From: Sherwoodlollariibacterium sp049275655
GTDB lineage: Bacteria; Omnitrophota; Gorgyraeia; Gygaellales; Profunditerraquicolaceae
DNA: 64,000 bases
Reading direction: 5' to 3'
Assembly (NCBI GenBank): GCA_049275655.1
Contig: JBASUY010000015.1
Coordinates: 3,087-67,086, forward strand
Part shown: positions 17,274-26,030 of the stretch, piece by piece
How the letters are laid out: every line of letters starts with the position of its first letter
Numbering within the stretch: position 1 is the first letter of the stretch
Translations under genes and position numbers: made by a program
Notes under the pieces: model-generated
Told to the model about the DNA's origin: nothing
The model's input: the letters and a program-made list of their open reading frames with translations, nothing else
The model's database searches: none

Positions 17274-18212
17274 ATGATAGAGGAGTTGTATCAGAGGGAT
17301 GTTTACGGCAAGACCTTAGTAGAGTTAGGTAGGGAGGATAAGGATATCGTTGTTTTAGATGCCGACCTCTCCAGTTCAACGCGCACTAGTTTATTTGCCA
17401 AAGAGTTCCCAAATAGATTCTTTAACTTTGGGGTTGCAGAGCAGAATATGATGGCTTCTGCCGCAGGCTTAGCAGCATGCGGGAAGACGGTCTTTGCTTC
17501 AACTTTTGCCATCTTTGCTTCGGGCAGGGCTTGGGATCAAGTCAGGAATACCATAGCTTATAATAACTTTAATGTTAAAATAGTGGCTACTCATGCCGGG
17601 GTTAGTGTAGGCCCTGACGGCGCCAGTCATCAGGCATTAGAAGATTTAGCGTTAATGCGGGTTATACCTAATATAAATATTATAGTGCCTTGCGATGGGC
17701 CTCAGACTGCCGAAGCAATAAGGGTAGCCGCAGGGAATAAAGGCCCTTTTTATGTGCGCCTTGGAAGGCCTAAGGTCCCAACCATAGAAGGCAAGGGGGC
17801 CTTTGAATTAGGCAAATCACAGGTTTTAAGCGAAGGTAATGATATTGCGATTTTTGCCTGCGGGATTATGGTTCTTGAAGCATTAACTGCCGTAGAGAGC
17901 CTTAAAAAGAAGGGTATAAAAGCCAGGCTTATCAATATGCATACTTTAAGGCCTGTAGATAGTAAGGCAATCCTTTCTGCGGCTAAAGAGACATACGGTA
18001 TTGTTGCCTGTGAGGAGCACTCGGTCATTGGGGGGCTAGCTTCAATTATAGACGAGGTTACTTCTCAGAATTTTCCTACTAAGGTTATGCGAGTTGGCAT
18101 AAGGGAGAGGTTCGGGCAATCCGGCGATCCTAAAGAGCTTTTGAAAGAATATTGCCTTACGAGTTTAGATATTGAGAAGGCAGCTTTATCTATCCTTTCT
18201 AACGCCAAATAA
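17274..18212 (+). CDS. Transketolase, C-terminal subunit
   Basis: 312 residues: the pyrimidine-binding and C-terminal domains, with VGVAEQNMMASAAGLA-like NFGVAEQNM, AGVSVGPDGASHQ and the C-terminal EEHSVIGGL. It begins immediately after the stop of the N-terminal subunit and must pair with it to form the active site. Similar to the C-terminal part of 1-deoxyxylulose-5-phosphate synthase, but the paired N-terminal subunit is transketolase-like. Confidence 0.92.
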   Translation: MIEELYQRDVYGKTLVELGREDKDIVVLDADLSSSTRTSLFAKEFPNRFFNFGVAEQNMMASAAGLAACGKTVFASTFAIFASGRAWDQVRNTIAYNNFNVKIVATHAGVSVGPDGASHQALEDLALMRVIPNINIIVPCDGPQTAEAIRVAAGNKGPFYVRLGRPKVPTIEGKGAFELGKSQVLSEGNDIAIFACGIMVLEALTAVESLKKKGIKARLINMHTLRPVDSKAILSAAKETYGIVACEEHSVIGGLASIIDEVTSQNFPTKVMRVGIRERFGQSGDPKELLKEYCLTSLDIEKAALSILSNAK

Positions 18213-18213
18213 A

Positions 18214-19101
18214 TTGGTCATCCAATCTTTTGCAAAATTAAATTTATACCTTAAGGTTGTTGATAAGCGCGCTGATAATTACCATAACCTTATCACCCTC
18301 TTTGAGAGGATAAACCTTGTAGATACTATAACCCTAAAAAAGCTTTCAAATAGTTCTATAATAGTTAAGTCTAGCGATAAAACTATTCCTTTAGGAGAGG
18401 ATAACCTCTCTTTTAAGGCGGCAAGGATTTTAAGGGATAAATTTGCCTTTAAGAAGGGGGTAGAGATTAATATCATTAAAAGAATCCCCGTAGGCGCAGG
18501 ATTAGGCGGAGGCTCGTCTAATGCCGCGGCAGTGTTGTTAGGATTAAATAGGCTTTGGCGGTTAAATCTTTCTAATCTTAAACTGGTTAAAATTGCCCTT
18601 AAAATAGGTAGTGACGTCCCATTTTTTATTTATGATAAGCCTTTTGCCTTAGGGTTAGGCAGGGGAGAGATTATTAAGCCTTTAACTAAATTAAATAGGG
18701 TAAGGCTTTGGCATATACTCGTTGTTCCTAAGATAAATGTTTCTACCCCTTTTATCTATGCATCTTATGAGAGTTTTAATAGCAGGCTGAAGCCTTTAAC
18801 AGAGTTGACAAAAGGGCCCTGCGGTGTTAAAATATTAACTTCAGAACTTGCTAAGAAAAAGCCTTATTTAACAAGAGGAATGTTCTTTAATAGCCTGCAA
18901 GAGGTAGCTATCAAAACGCATCCTAAGATAGGGAAAGTAGTAAATACGCTTTTGGGTTTAGGCTTAGAAAACACAGTTATGTCAGGAAGCGGAGGTGCGG
19001 TATTTTCTATTACTCCTTCGCATAAAAAAGCCCTTCAATTAGTTAGCCTATTGAAGAAGAGGCATAAGGCTTGGCGTGTCTATGCGGTAAGCACAGCTTA
19101 A
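18214..19101 (+). CDS. ispE: 4-diphosphocytidyl-2-C-methyl-D-erythritol kinase
   Basis: About 295 residues of a GHMP kinase: the start SFAKLNLYLKV, the ATP loop PVGAGLGGGSSNAAA, and the C-terminal MSGSGGAVFS. It phosphorylates CDP-methylerythritol in the non-mevalonate isoprenoid pathway. The TTG at 18214, just after the transketolase stop, is chosen because the family starts right before AKxNLxLxV; an earlier in-frame TTG at 18172 would overlap the previous gene. Confidence 0.9.
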   Translation: MVIQSFAKLNLYLKVVDKRADNYHNLITLFERINLVDTITLKKLSNSSIIVKSSDKTIPLGEDNLSFKAARILRDKFAFKKGVEINIIKRIPVGAGLGGGSSNAAAVLLGLNRLWRLNLSNLKLVKIALKIGSDVPFFIYDKPFALGLGRGEIIKPLTKLNRVRLWHILVVPKINVSTPFIYASYESFNSRLKPLTELTKGPCGVKILTSELAKKKPYLTRGMFFNSLQEVAIKTHPKIGKVVNTLLGLGLENTVMSGSGGAVFSITPSHKKALQLVSLLKKRHKAWRVYAVSTA

Positions 19102-19140
19102 GAAAGTAAGGGTTTTTTAAGTAATGGAGGTAAAAGGATT

Positions 19141-19524
19141 ATGGAGATTACAGAGGTAAGAATTGCCCTTAAGGATTCACCGGATAAGAAGCTTAAGGCT
19201 TATGCAACGGTAACCTTTGATAATGCTTTTGTGGTAAGAAATATTAAGGTAATAGAAGGCACAAACGGGCTTTTTATTGCTATGCCTTCAAGAAGGGTTA
19301 AACAGCCTTGCCCTAAGTGCGGGTTTAAGAATGAATTGCGCAGTAAGTATTGTAATCAATGCGCCTCTAGCCTTCCTTTTAGCCCAAAGGCTACAGAGGC
19401 AGAGTCGACATCTTCTTCCCAAGAGCATAAAGATATTGCCCATCCTATAACGCAAGAGTTTAGGGAGTATCTGCAGAATAAAGTGCTTAAAGGATACGAG
19501 CAGGAGAAGCTGAAGGCAGGATAA
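19141..19524 (+). CDS. spoVG: SpoVG with inserted zinc ribbon
   Basis: 127 residues. The first 52 residues (MEITEVRIAL, GLFIAMPSRR) and DIAHPI (98-103) are the SpoVG family, small RNA/DNA-binding regulators. Between them, about residues 54-96, is a zinc-ribbon-like insert with Cys57, 60, 71 and 74 and a low-complexity Ser/Glu tail. Typical SpoVG has only about ten residues there and a total near 90. Probably still nucleic-acid binding, with an added zinc module. Confidence 0.85.
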   Translation: MEITEVRIALKDSPDKKLKAYATVTFDNAFVVRNIKVIEGTNGLFIAMPSRRVKQPCPKCGFKNELRSKYCNQCASSLPFSPKATEAESTSSSQEHKDIAHPITQEFREYLQNKVLKGYEQEKLKAG

Positions 19525-19533
19525 AGTTTTACC

Positions 19534-19560
19534 TTAAAAGATAAATCTTTAATTTTTTTA
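19534..19560 (+). terminator. Possible terminator after spoVG
   Basis: A short A/T hairpin (TTAAAAGA with TCTTTAA around TAAA) is followed by a run of seven T. It sits between spoVG and tRNA-Gln. Confidence 0.4.
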
Positions 19561-19609
19561 TCTGTCAGCGGACAGGTAATGGCAGGCCTAAGACAACTTT
19601 TTTAAGGTC

Positions 19610-19680
19610 TGCCCGGTAGTGTAACGGTAGCACATCAGAATTTGGGTCTGACTGTTGAGGTTCGAATCCTCACCGGGCAA
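19610..19680 (+). tRNA. tRNA-Gln(UUG)
   Basis: Cloverleaf of 71 bases: acceptor TGCCCGG with CCGGGCA, D-arm, anticodon stem CAGA/TCTG with loop ATTTGGG giving anticodon TTG, and T-arm GAGG-TTCGAAT-CCTC. CCA is not encoded. glmU begins ten bases later, so the pair may share a transcript. Confidence 0.93.
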
Positions 19681-19690
19681 TTCTAATATT

Positions 19691-20956
19691 ATGAAAAAAG
19701 ATATTTCAATATTGATTTTAGCTGCAGGCAAAGGAACGCGTATGAAATCAGCTTTGCCTAAGGTTTTGCATAGGATATGCGGCAGGCCGATGTTAGGTTA
19801 TGTTTTGGATTTAGCCGCTTCCCTTAAGCCAAAAGATACTGTGGTTGTTTTGGGGCATGAGCATAAGTTAGTAAAAAAAGAGATTCCGCCTAAAATCAAG
19901 ACTGCAATCCAAAGCCGCCTTCTTGGCACAGCAGATGCCGTAAGGGTGGGGTTAAGTAAATTAAGCGTTAATAGCGGTTCGGTTTTAATACTATACGCAG
20001 ACGTTCCTTTGTTAACGAAAGAGGCTCTTCTTAAGCTTATTAAGCGCCATTTTGAAGGAGACGCCGAAGCTACTCTTTTAACTGCTGATGTTAGCGAGCC
20101 AAAAGGATACGGTAGGGTTTTAAGGGATAAATATTTTAGTATCTGCGGTATCGCCGAAGAGAAGGATGCGGACGAGTTTCAAAGAGATATCAAGGAGATT
20201 AATACCGGGATAATGTGTTTTAATATTGCTACCCTTAAGCGCGCCTTAACTAAGGTTAAACGGAATAATAAGAAGAGAGAGTATTACCTTACGGATGTTA
20301 TAAAAGTATTATACTCTCAAGGCAAGGTTTTAGAGGGAGTAAAGATAAAAAACAAAGAAGAGGCTATGGGCATAAACTCTAAGATAGAGCTTGCAGAGGC
20401 AAATACAATAATGCAATCAAGGATTAATAAAAAAATTATGTTAAGTGGCGTTTCTATTCTTGATGCACGTTCTACGTTTATTAGTTATGATACAAAGATA
20501 GGGGAGGATACAGTTATTTATCCCTTTACAGTTATTGAAAGTAATGTTAAAATCGGAAAGCGTTGTTCTATCGGCCCTTTTGCAAGGCTTAGAGAGGGGA
20601 CGCGTATTTCAGACGATGTTACCTTAGGAAATTTTTTGGAAGTTACCCGCGCTAAAATCAGCAAAGGTACTTTTGCTAAACATTTTTGTTATATCGCAGA
20701 TTCTTCCGTAGGTAAATCCGTAAATATAGGCGCAGGTGCTGTTACTGCTAATTTTGACGGTTTAAATAAACACAGGACGGTTATAAAGGATAAAGCCTTT
20801 ATCGGTTCTGATACGATAATTGTAGCTCCGGTAAAAGTAGGCAGGTCATCAAAGACCGGGGCAGGAGCAGTAGTTATAAAAGATATTCCTGATAATAATA
20901 CCGTTGTAGGCGTCCCGGCAAGAATCTTAAAAAAGATAAGGAATAGATATGAATGA
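19691..20956 (+). CDS. glmU: Bifunctional UDP-GlcNAc pyrophosphorylase / acetyltransferase
   Basis: About 421 residues. N-terminal nucleotidyltransferase domain with LAAGKGTRMKS and the uridine-site YADVPLL; C-terminal left-handed beta helix with hexapeptide repeats ending in GVPARILKK. It makes UDP-GlcNAc for peptidoglycan and lipid A. The ATG at 19691 lies just after tRNA-Gln; slightly shorter than the usual 450 residues. Overlaps prs by eight bases. Confidence 0.93.
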   Translation: MKKDISILILAAGKGTRMKSALPKVLHRICGRPMLGYVLDLAASLKPKDTVVVLGHEHKLVKKEIPPKIKTAIQSRLLGTADAVRVGLSKLSVNSGSVLILYADVPLLTKEALLKLIKRHFEGDAEATLLTADVSEPKGYGRVLRDKYFSICGIAEEKDADEFQRDIKEINTGIMCFNIATLKRALTKVKRNNKKREYYLTDVIKVLYSQGKVLEGVKIKNKEEAMGINSKIELAEANTIMQSRINKKIMLSGVSILDARSTFISYDTKIGEDTVIYPFTVIESNVKIGKRCSIGPFARLREGTRISDDVTLGNFLEVTRAKISKGTFAKHFCYIADSSVGKSVNIGAGAVTANFDGLNKHRTVIKDKAFIGSDTIIVAPVKVGRSSKTGAGAVVIKDIPDNNTVVGVPARILKKIRNRYE

Positions 20957-21887
20957 TTTAGTTGTTTTTAGCGGCAATGCCCATTTTAAGCTTGCGGAAG
21001 ATATCTGCAGTTGCCTTAAGATAAAGCTCTCTGAAGCCTTGGTTTCTAGGTTTAGCGAAGGGGAGATAAGGGTTAAGATTGTTGATAATGTCCGCGGCAA
21101 GGATGTCTTTGTAATTCAACCTACCTGCCCTCCTACAAATGAAAACTTAATGGAGCTTTTGGTTATGTTGGATGCCTTAAGAAGGGCATCCTCTTGGCGT
21201 ATTACTGCGGTTATTCCTTATTTTGGCTATGCCCGGCAGGATAGGAAGGATCAGCCGCGCGTGCCTATAACCGCAAAACTTGTAGCTAACCTTCTTACTG
21301 TTGCAGGGGCAAGTAGGGTTTTAACTATGGATTTACACGCAGGGCAGATTCAAGGGTTTTTTGATATTCCTGTTGACCACCTATTCTCCGTAGGCGTTTT
21401 TACGGATTATTTTAAATCTCTCGATATAAAAGATTTAGTAACCGTATCTCCTGATGTCGGAGGCATTAAAACTGCAAGGGCTTATGCTAAGAGGTTAGGC
21501 GTTCCTTTAGCTATTATTGATAAGAGGCGAGAGTCTCCGGAAAAGACAGAGGCTATGCATATCTTAGGGGAGGTAGAGGGAAGAAACGCAATAATCGTTG
21601 ATGATTTAGTTGCTACCGGAAGTTCTCTCTTTGAGGGGGTAGAGGCATTAAAGAAAGCCGGGGCAAAGAATATCTACGCGGCAATAGCACACGGAATTTT
21701 ATCCGGAGATTCTATAGAGCGTCTTGAGCGCTGTAAACATTTAAAAGAGCTAGTTATTACCGATAGTATCCCTTTACTAAAGAGCAAGGAGAACCCGCGT
21801 ATCAAGGTTTTAACTATAGCCGCTCTTTTAGCAGAGGCAATCAAAAGAATTCATAATGAAGAGTCAATAAGCTGTTTATTTGTTTAA
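20949..21887 (+). CDS. prs: Ribose-phosphate pyrophosphokinase
   Basis: 312 residues, the usual length. It makes PRPP from ribose 5-phosphate and ATP. The PRPP synthase signature is seen in TMDLHAGQIQGFFDIPVDHL and the PRPP loop in VDDLVATGSSL. glmU-prs-rplY-pth is a conserved bacterial order. Confidence 0.96.
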   Translation: MNDLVVFSGNAHFKLAEDICSCLKIKLSEALVSRFSEGEIRVKIVDNVRGKDVFVIQPTCPPTNENLMELLVMLDALRRASSWRITAVIPYFGYARQDRKDQPRVPITAKLVANLLTVAGASRVLTMDLHAGQIQGFFDIPVDHLFSVGVFTDYFKSLDIKDLVTVSPDVGGIKTARAYAKRLGVPLAIIDKRRESPEKTEAMHILGEVEGRNAIIVDDLVATGSSLFEGVEALKKAGAKNIYAAIAHGILSGDSIERLERCKHLKELVITDSIPLLKSKENPRIKVLTIAALLAEAIKRIHNEESISCLFV

Positions 21888-21911
21888 AACCTATAAAACG
21901 GAGTTTGTGCA

Positions 21912-22577
21912 ATGGAAGAATTGAATTTAGACGCGCAGATAAGAGAAGGGACCGGCAGGGGAAAGGTCAAGGCGCTAAGGGATAAAGGTTTTGTTCCGGC
22001 GGTAATATACTCTGAAGGAAAGGAATCTTTGCCTCTTATGCTATCTCACCGCCAGTTAGTGCAGTTAGTGCATCAACACAGGATAGAAGGCGTTGTTATC
22101 AATGTAAATATAAAGGATGATAAAAAACAAAAATCCCGTCCTTGTATTATAAGGGAGATTCAGCATGACCCTGTTTACGGGGATATACAGCATGTTGATT
22201 TTAACCAGATTTCGCTTACCGAGAAGATTAAGGTTAATATCCCTATAGTTGTTAAGGGTGAGCCTATAGGGGTTAAGCAGGAGGGTGGCTCTTTGGAGCA
22301 TATGCTTTGGGAGGTTGAGGTAGAGTGTCTTCCTACCAATATACCTAAGGATATAGAGATAGATGTCTCTAACCTTAAATTAGGAGAGTCTATTCATATT
22401 AAAGATATAGTAGCTCCTGAAGGGGCTAAGATATTAGATGACCCTGCCTCTATTATTTTATCTGTTGCTGCTCCAATGAAAGAAGAGGCTCAAGAAGAGG
22501 CTGCTACCGAAGGGCTTAAGGAGCCTGAAGTAATCAAAGAGAAGAAGGAAGTTGCTGAAGAAGGCCCGGCAGATTAA
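21912..22577 (+). CDS. rplY: 50S ribosomal protein L25, CTC form
   Basis: 221 residues: an N-terminal L25 domain that binds 5S rRNA (GTGRGKVKALRDKGFVPAVIY) plus the C-terminal beta domain of the general-stress CTC type, and an acidic tail. Lies between prs and pth as in many bacteria; pth starts at the next base. Confidence 0.93.
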   Translation: MEELNLDAQIREGTGRGKVKALRDKGFVPAVIYSEGKESLPLMLSHRQLVQLVHQHRIEGVVINVNIKDDKKQKSRPCIIREIQHDPVYGDIQHVDFNQISLTEKIKVNIPIVVKGEPIGVKQEGGSLEHMLWEVEVECLPTNIPKDIEIDVSNLKLGESIHIKDIVAPEGAKILDDPASIILSVAAPMKEEAQEEAATEGLKEPEVIKEKKEVAEEGPAD

Positions 22578-23165
22578 GTGAAACTAATAATCGGTTTAGG
22601 TAATCCCGGTTTAGGCTATTTTGGCTCAAGGCACAATATAGGTTTTGAAGTAGTGAAATCTTTAGCTAAATCAGCCAAGATTAAGCTAAAGAAAGAGAAG
22701 GGCGTTAGGGCTTTAACCGGGAGAGGTTCTTTGGGTTCATCTGAGGTTTTGTTGGCATTGCCTCTGACCTTTATGAACCTATCAGGGGAAGCAGCAAAGA
22801 TACTCTTAGATAAGTATAGTATTGAGTTAATTGACCTTTTAGCAATTTTTGATGATTTAGGCCTTGAATTTGGAAGGATTAAGGTAAGCGCTACAGGCTC
22901 AAGCGCAGGGCATAAGGGAGTTGAATCTATAATAAATCACCTTGGGGCTAAAGGGTTTAATCGTTTGCGCATTGGTATTGGAAGGCCGCAGGATAAAGAG
23001 TTAAGTAGGTTTGTCCTTTCAAAGTTTAACCGTGAAGAAAAATTAAGTATCCCTAAGATAAAAGATATAGCGGTTACTTGTTGTAAGAAGTGGGCAGAAG
23101 AAGGGATAAGTGCGGCAATGAATAACTTTAACCGTAAAGAAAAAATAAAGGAGTGTTGCAGATGA
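22578..23165 (+). CDS. pth: Peptidyl-tRNA hydrolase
   Basis: 195 residues. Releases peptidyl-tRNA from stalled translation. LIIGLGNPGLGY, the catalytic His in SRHNIGFE, PLTFMNLSGE, and GSSAGHKGV with GFNRLRIGIGRP are all present. Uses a GTG start directly after the rplY stop. Confidence 0.95.
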   Translation: MKLIIGLGNPGLGYFGSRHNIGFEVVKSLAKSAKIKLKKEKGVRALTGRGSLGSSEVLLALPLTFMNLSGEAAKILLDKYSIELIDLLAIFDDLGLEFGRIKVSATGSSAGHKGVESIINHLGAKGFNRLRIGIGRPQDKELSRFVLSKFNREEKLSIPKIKDIAVTCCKKWAEEGISAAMNNFNRKEKIKECCR

Positions 23166-23452
23166 ATAAATATGAAGCAATGTTTATAGTAAAGCCGGAC
23201 TTACCGGAAGCAGAAGAGAAGGCCCTCTTTCAGCAGATACACGACGCAGTAACTAAGAATAATGGCGTTATTGAGCAAGGTTCTATTTGGTCTGAGAAGA
23301 GAAAGCTTTTTTTTCCAATCAAGAAGCACTCCGAAGGTGTTTATTACCTTTTAAATTTTAAGCTTAATTCGCTTGCGGTAAAAGATATTCGGCGCGCCTA
23401 TAAGCTTAATGAAAATATTTTAAGAGTCCTTATCTCTAAGGTAGAGTCATAA
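23162..23452 (+). CDS. rpsF: 30S ribosomal protein S6
   Basis: 96 residues beginning MNKYEAMFIVKPDL, with the S6 fold. AAGGAG at 23148-23153 selects the ATG at 23162 (an upstream GTG is in frame). First gene of the classic rpsF-ssb-rpsR-rplI-dnaB block. Confidence 0.95.
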   Translation: MNKYEAMFIVKPDLPEAEEKALFQQIHDAVTKNNGVIEQGSIWSEKRKLFFPIKKHSEGVYYLLNFKLNSLAVKDIRRAYKLNENILRVLISKVES

Positions 23453-23469
23453 AGAAAAAGGAGATTTGT

Positions 23470-23913
23470 ATGGCAAGTTATAATAAAGTTTTATTGGTGG
23501 GTAATCTAACAAAAGACCCGGAGCTTCGTTATACTCCTCAGGGAGCGGCTGTGGCAAACCTAAGGCTTGCCGTAAACCGCAGGTATAAAGATAAAAATCA
23601 GGAGCTTAAGGAAGAGGTATGTTTTATTACGGCTGTAGTTTGGAATAAACAAGCAGAGACATGCAATCAATACCTGCATAAAGGTAGTAGCCTTCTGGTA
23701 GAAGGAAGGCTTCAATCTCGTTCTTGGGAAGATAATGCCGGGGTTAAGCGTAATATTATTGAAGTAAGGGCAGAGAGGGTGCAGTTTTTAGGCTCCCCCG
23801 GGCAGGCTAAATCACAAGGGGTTAGTGAAGAGCATTTAGAAGAGGTTTCTACTGAACCTTCAACAGAATCAACATGGTTAGGCGAAAGTGAGGCAGATAT
23901 TAATGAAAGCTAA
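23470..23913 (+). CDS. ssb: Single-stranded DNA-binding protein
   Basis: 147 residues with an OB fold at 1-110 (MASYNKVLLVGNLTKDPELRYTP start split here as NLTKDPELRYTPQG). The tail is short and ends SEADINES; the usual acidic DDxIPF tip that recruits replication partners is not seen. The gene lies between rpsF and rpsR and overlaps the rpsR start by eleven bases, as in most bacteria. Confidence 0.92.
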   Translation: MASYNKVLLVGNLTKDPELRYTPQGAAVANLRLAVNRRYKDKNQELKEEVCFITAVVWNKQAETCNQYLHKGSSLLVEGRLQSRSWEDNAGVKRNIIEVRAERVQFLGSPGQAKSQGVSEEHLEEVSTEPSTESTWLGESEADINES

Positions 23914-24181
23914 GACAAAGGGTAAGACATTTTCTAAAAGAAGGCAAGGGGATAAGAGGCGTTTAACGCACGGAGTAGCTAAAAAGAAATTCTGCCGTTT
24001 ATGTATTGATAAGGTTAAATCACTGGACTATAAGGATGCAAAGAGGTTAGAGGCATTTATCACCGAAAGGGGCAAGATTATTTCACGCCGCTACTCTGGA
24101 AATTGCGCTAAACACCAGAGGTTGATAGCAAATACAATTACTAAATCAAGGTTTATATCGCTTTTGCCTTATACACGTTAA
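23903..24181 (+). CDS. rpsR: 30S ribosomal protein S18
   Basis: 92 residues with a basic N-terminus and the S18 core KSLDYKDAKRLEAFI and GKIISRRYSGNC. The ATG at 23903 overlaps the ssb end by eleven bases; an in-frame GTG at 23888 is less likely. A CRLC pair and the SGNC cysteine may bind zinc, a feature of the C+ type S18. Confidence 0.94.
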   Translation: MKAKTKGKTFSKRRQGDKRRLTHGVAKKKFCRLCIDKVKSLDYKDAKRLEAFITERGKIISRRYSGNCAKHQRLIANTITKSRFISLLPYTR

Positions 24182-24207
24182 AGAGGAAATATTTAATAGG
24201 TAGAGAG

Positions 24208-24651
24208 ATGAAAGTTATACTGGTTAAAGATGTAGAGGGGACTGGCAAGGCCGGAAGTATAGTCAACGTAAAGGATGGGTTTGCCCATAATTTTCTCTTC
24301 CCCCGTAAATTAGCGGTAGAGGCTTCAGCAGGAAACCTAAAGAAGCTTGAATTAGATAAGCAGAAGGCCGGCGTAATTTTAGAAAAGAAGAGAGCGCAGG
24401 CAGAGGAATTAAAGAGCCGCTTAGAGAGGTTATCCCTTACAATGTCAGTCCTTGTTCAGGATGATGAAAGCCTTTATGGAAGTATAACAGCTGCGGATAT
24501 AGCGGCTTTTTTAAAGAATGAAGGGCTTGAAGTCGATAAGAGCTGTATCTTTTTAGATAATCCAATAAAGTCTTTGGGTATTTATGAGGTATTGATAAAA
24601 CTGCATCCTAAGGTAAGTGTAGTTATAAAAGTATGGGTTGTGAAAAAATAA
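24208..24651 (+). CDS. rplI: 50S ribosomal protein L9
   Basis: 147 residues: N-terminal domain MKVILVKDVEGTGKAG with VKDGFAHNFLFPRKLA, central helix, and a C-terminal rRNA-binding domain. dnaB begins one base after its stop. Confidence 0.95.
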   Translation: MKVILVKDVEGTGKAGSIVNVKDGFAHNFLFPRKLAVEASAGNLKKLELDKQKAGVILEKKRAQAEELKSRLERLSLTMSVLVQDDESLYGSITAADIAAFLKNEGLEVDKSCIFLDNPIKSLGIYEVLIKLHPKVSVVIKVWVVKK

Positions 24652-24652
24652 T

Positions 24653-25990
24653 ATGCCCAAGGATATCCCGATAGAGAAAGTTCCTCCTCAGAATATAGAC
24701 GCCGAGATGGCGGTATTAGGCTCTATGCTTCTTGATGAAGAAGCGATTGCTACTGCAGTTGAAAAGTTAGATAAGAGTTTTTTCTATAAAGATTCCCACC
24801 AGAAGATATTTCAGCTTATCTCAGGGCTTTATGCCGCGAATAAGGCCGTAGATTTAATCACCCTTACCGATGTCTTAAAAAAAGAAGGGATTATAGATGA
24901 GGTAGGCGGGGCAAGTTATCTTACCGGCTTAGTAAATGCCGTGCCAAGCGCAGCTAATATCGGCCATTACGTAAATATTGTAAAAGAAAAGAGTATATTA
25001 AGGACGCTTATTAATAACGCGACTAAGATTATCTCTCTTTGTTATGAGAGTGAGGGGAATATAGATGAGGTAGTTGATAATGCCGAGAGGTTTATCTTTG
25101 AGGTAAGCGAGAGAAAAACCCAAGGCTCATATCTACATATCAAAGAGGTAGTCTCCGATAGTATAGAGACCATAGATACCTTATACCGTAAAAAAGCGCA
25201 TGTTACCGGCATACCTACAGGGTATATAGACTTTGATATTAAGACTGCTGGGTTACAGGAATCAGATTTAATTGTAGTAGCTGGCAGGCCCTCTATGGGC
25301 AAGAGTGCTTTTGCCTTAGGCATGGTAGAGCACGCAGGCATAGTAGAGAAGATACCTACTGCTGTTTTTAGCCTTGAGATGTCCAAGGAGCAGTTAGCTC
25401 AAAGGATGCTTTGTGCGCACGCTAGGGTAGATGCGCAGAAGGTAAGGACAGGATATTTAGCCACTTCTGATTGGCCCAAGCTTACCGCTGCCGCAGGAAA
25501 ATTATCAGAAGCCCCGATATTCATCGATGATACTCCTGCTATCTCGGTTATGGAGTTAAGGGCTAAGGCTCGCCGGCTTAAAGCCCAGCAGGATATAAGG
25601 TTTATAGTATTAGATTATATGCAACTTATGCGCGGCTCCGCATATTCGGAGAGCCGTCAGCAAGAGATTTCAGAGATATCCCGTTCCCTTAAAGCCTTAG
25701 CTAGGGAACTAAGGGTTCCTATAGTAGCGATAAGCCAACTTTCGCGCGCAGTAGAGTCCCGTTCCGATCATCGTCCGCAGCTCTCAGATTTAAGGGAGTC
25801 AGGGGCTATTGAGCAAGATGCTGATGTGGTAGTTCTTCTGCTTAGAGAAGAATACTATAGCCCTACTTCGGATAATCAGGGTATAGCCGAGGTAATTATT
25901 GCAAAACAGAGGAACGGGCCGGTAGGGTCTTTAAGGTTGGCATTTATTAAAGAATATACCCGCTTTGAGAATATTGCCCGGATAGAATAA
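24653..25990 (+). CDS. dnaB: Replicative DNA helicase
   Basis: 445 residues, the usual length. N-terminal domain (PPQNIDAEMAVLGSML), then the RecA-like helicase with Walker A GRPSMGKSA and the DnaB segments VLDYMQLM and SQLSRAVESR. Unwinds DNA at the replication fork. No intein is present. Confidence 0.96.
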   Translation: MPKDIPIEKVPPQNIDAEMAVLGSMLLDEEAIATAVEKLDKSFFYKDSHQKIFQLISGLYAANKAVDLITLTDVLKKEGIIDEVGGASYLTGLVNAVPSAANIGHYVNIVKEKSILRTLINNATKIISLCYESEGNIDEVVDNAERFIFEVSERKTQGSYLHIKEVVSDSIETIDTLYRKKAHVTGIPTGYIDFDIKTAGLQESDLIVVAGRPSMGKSAFALGMVEHAGIVEKIPTAVFSLEMSKEQLAQRMLCAHARVDAQKVRTGYLATSDWPKLTAAAGKLSEAPIFIDDTPAISVMELRAKARRLKAQQDIRFIVLDYMQLMRGSAYSESRQQEISEISRSLKALARELRVPIVAISQLSRAVESRSDHRPQLSDLRESGAIEQDADVVVLLLREEYYSPTSDNQGIAEVIIAKQRNGPVGSLRLAFIKEYTRFENIARIE

Positions 25991-26030
25991 GTTATTGCGG
26001 TAGATTAGCAATTTATATATAATAGTTAAA

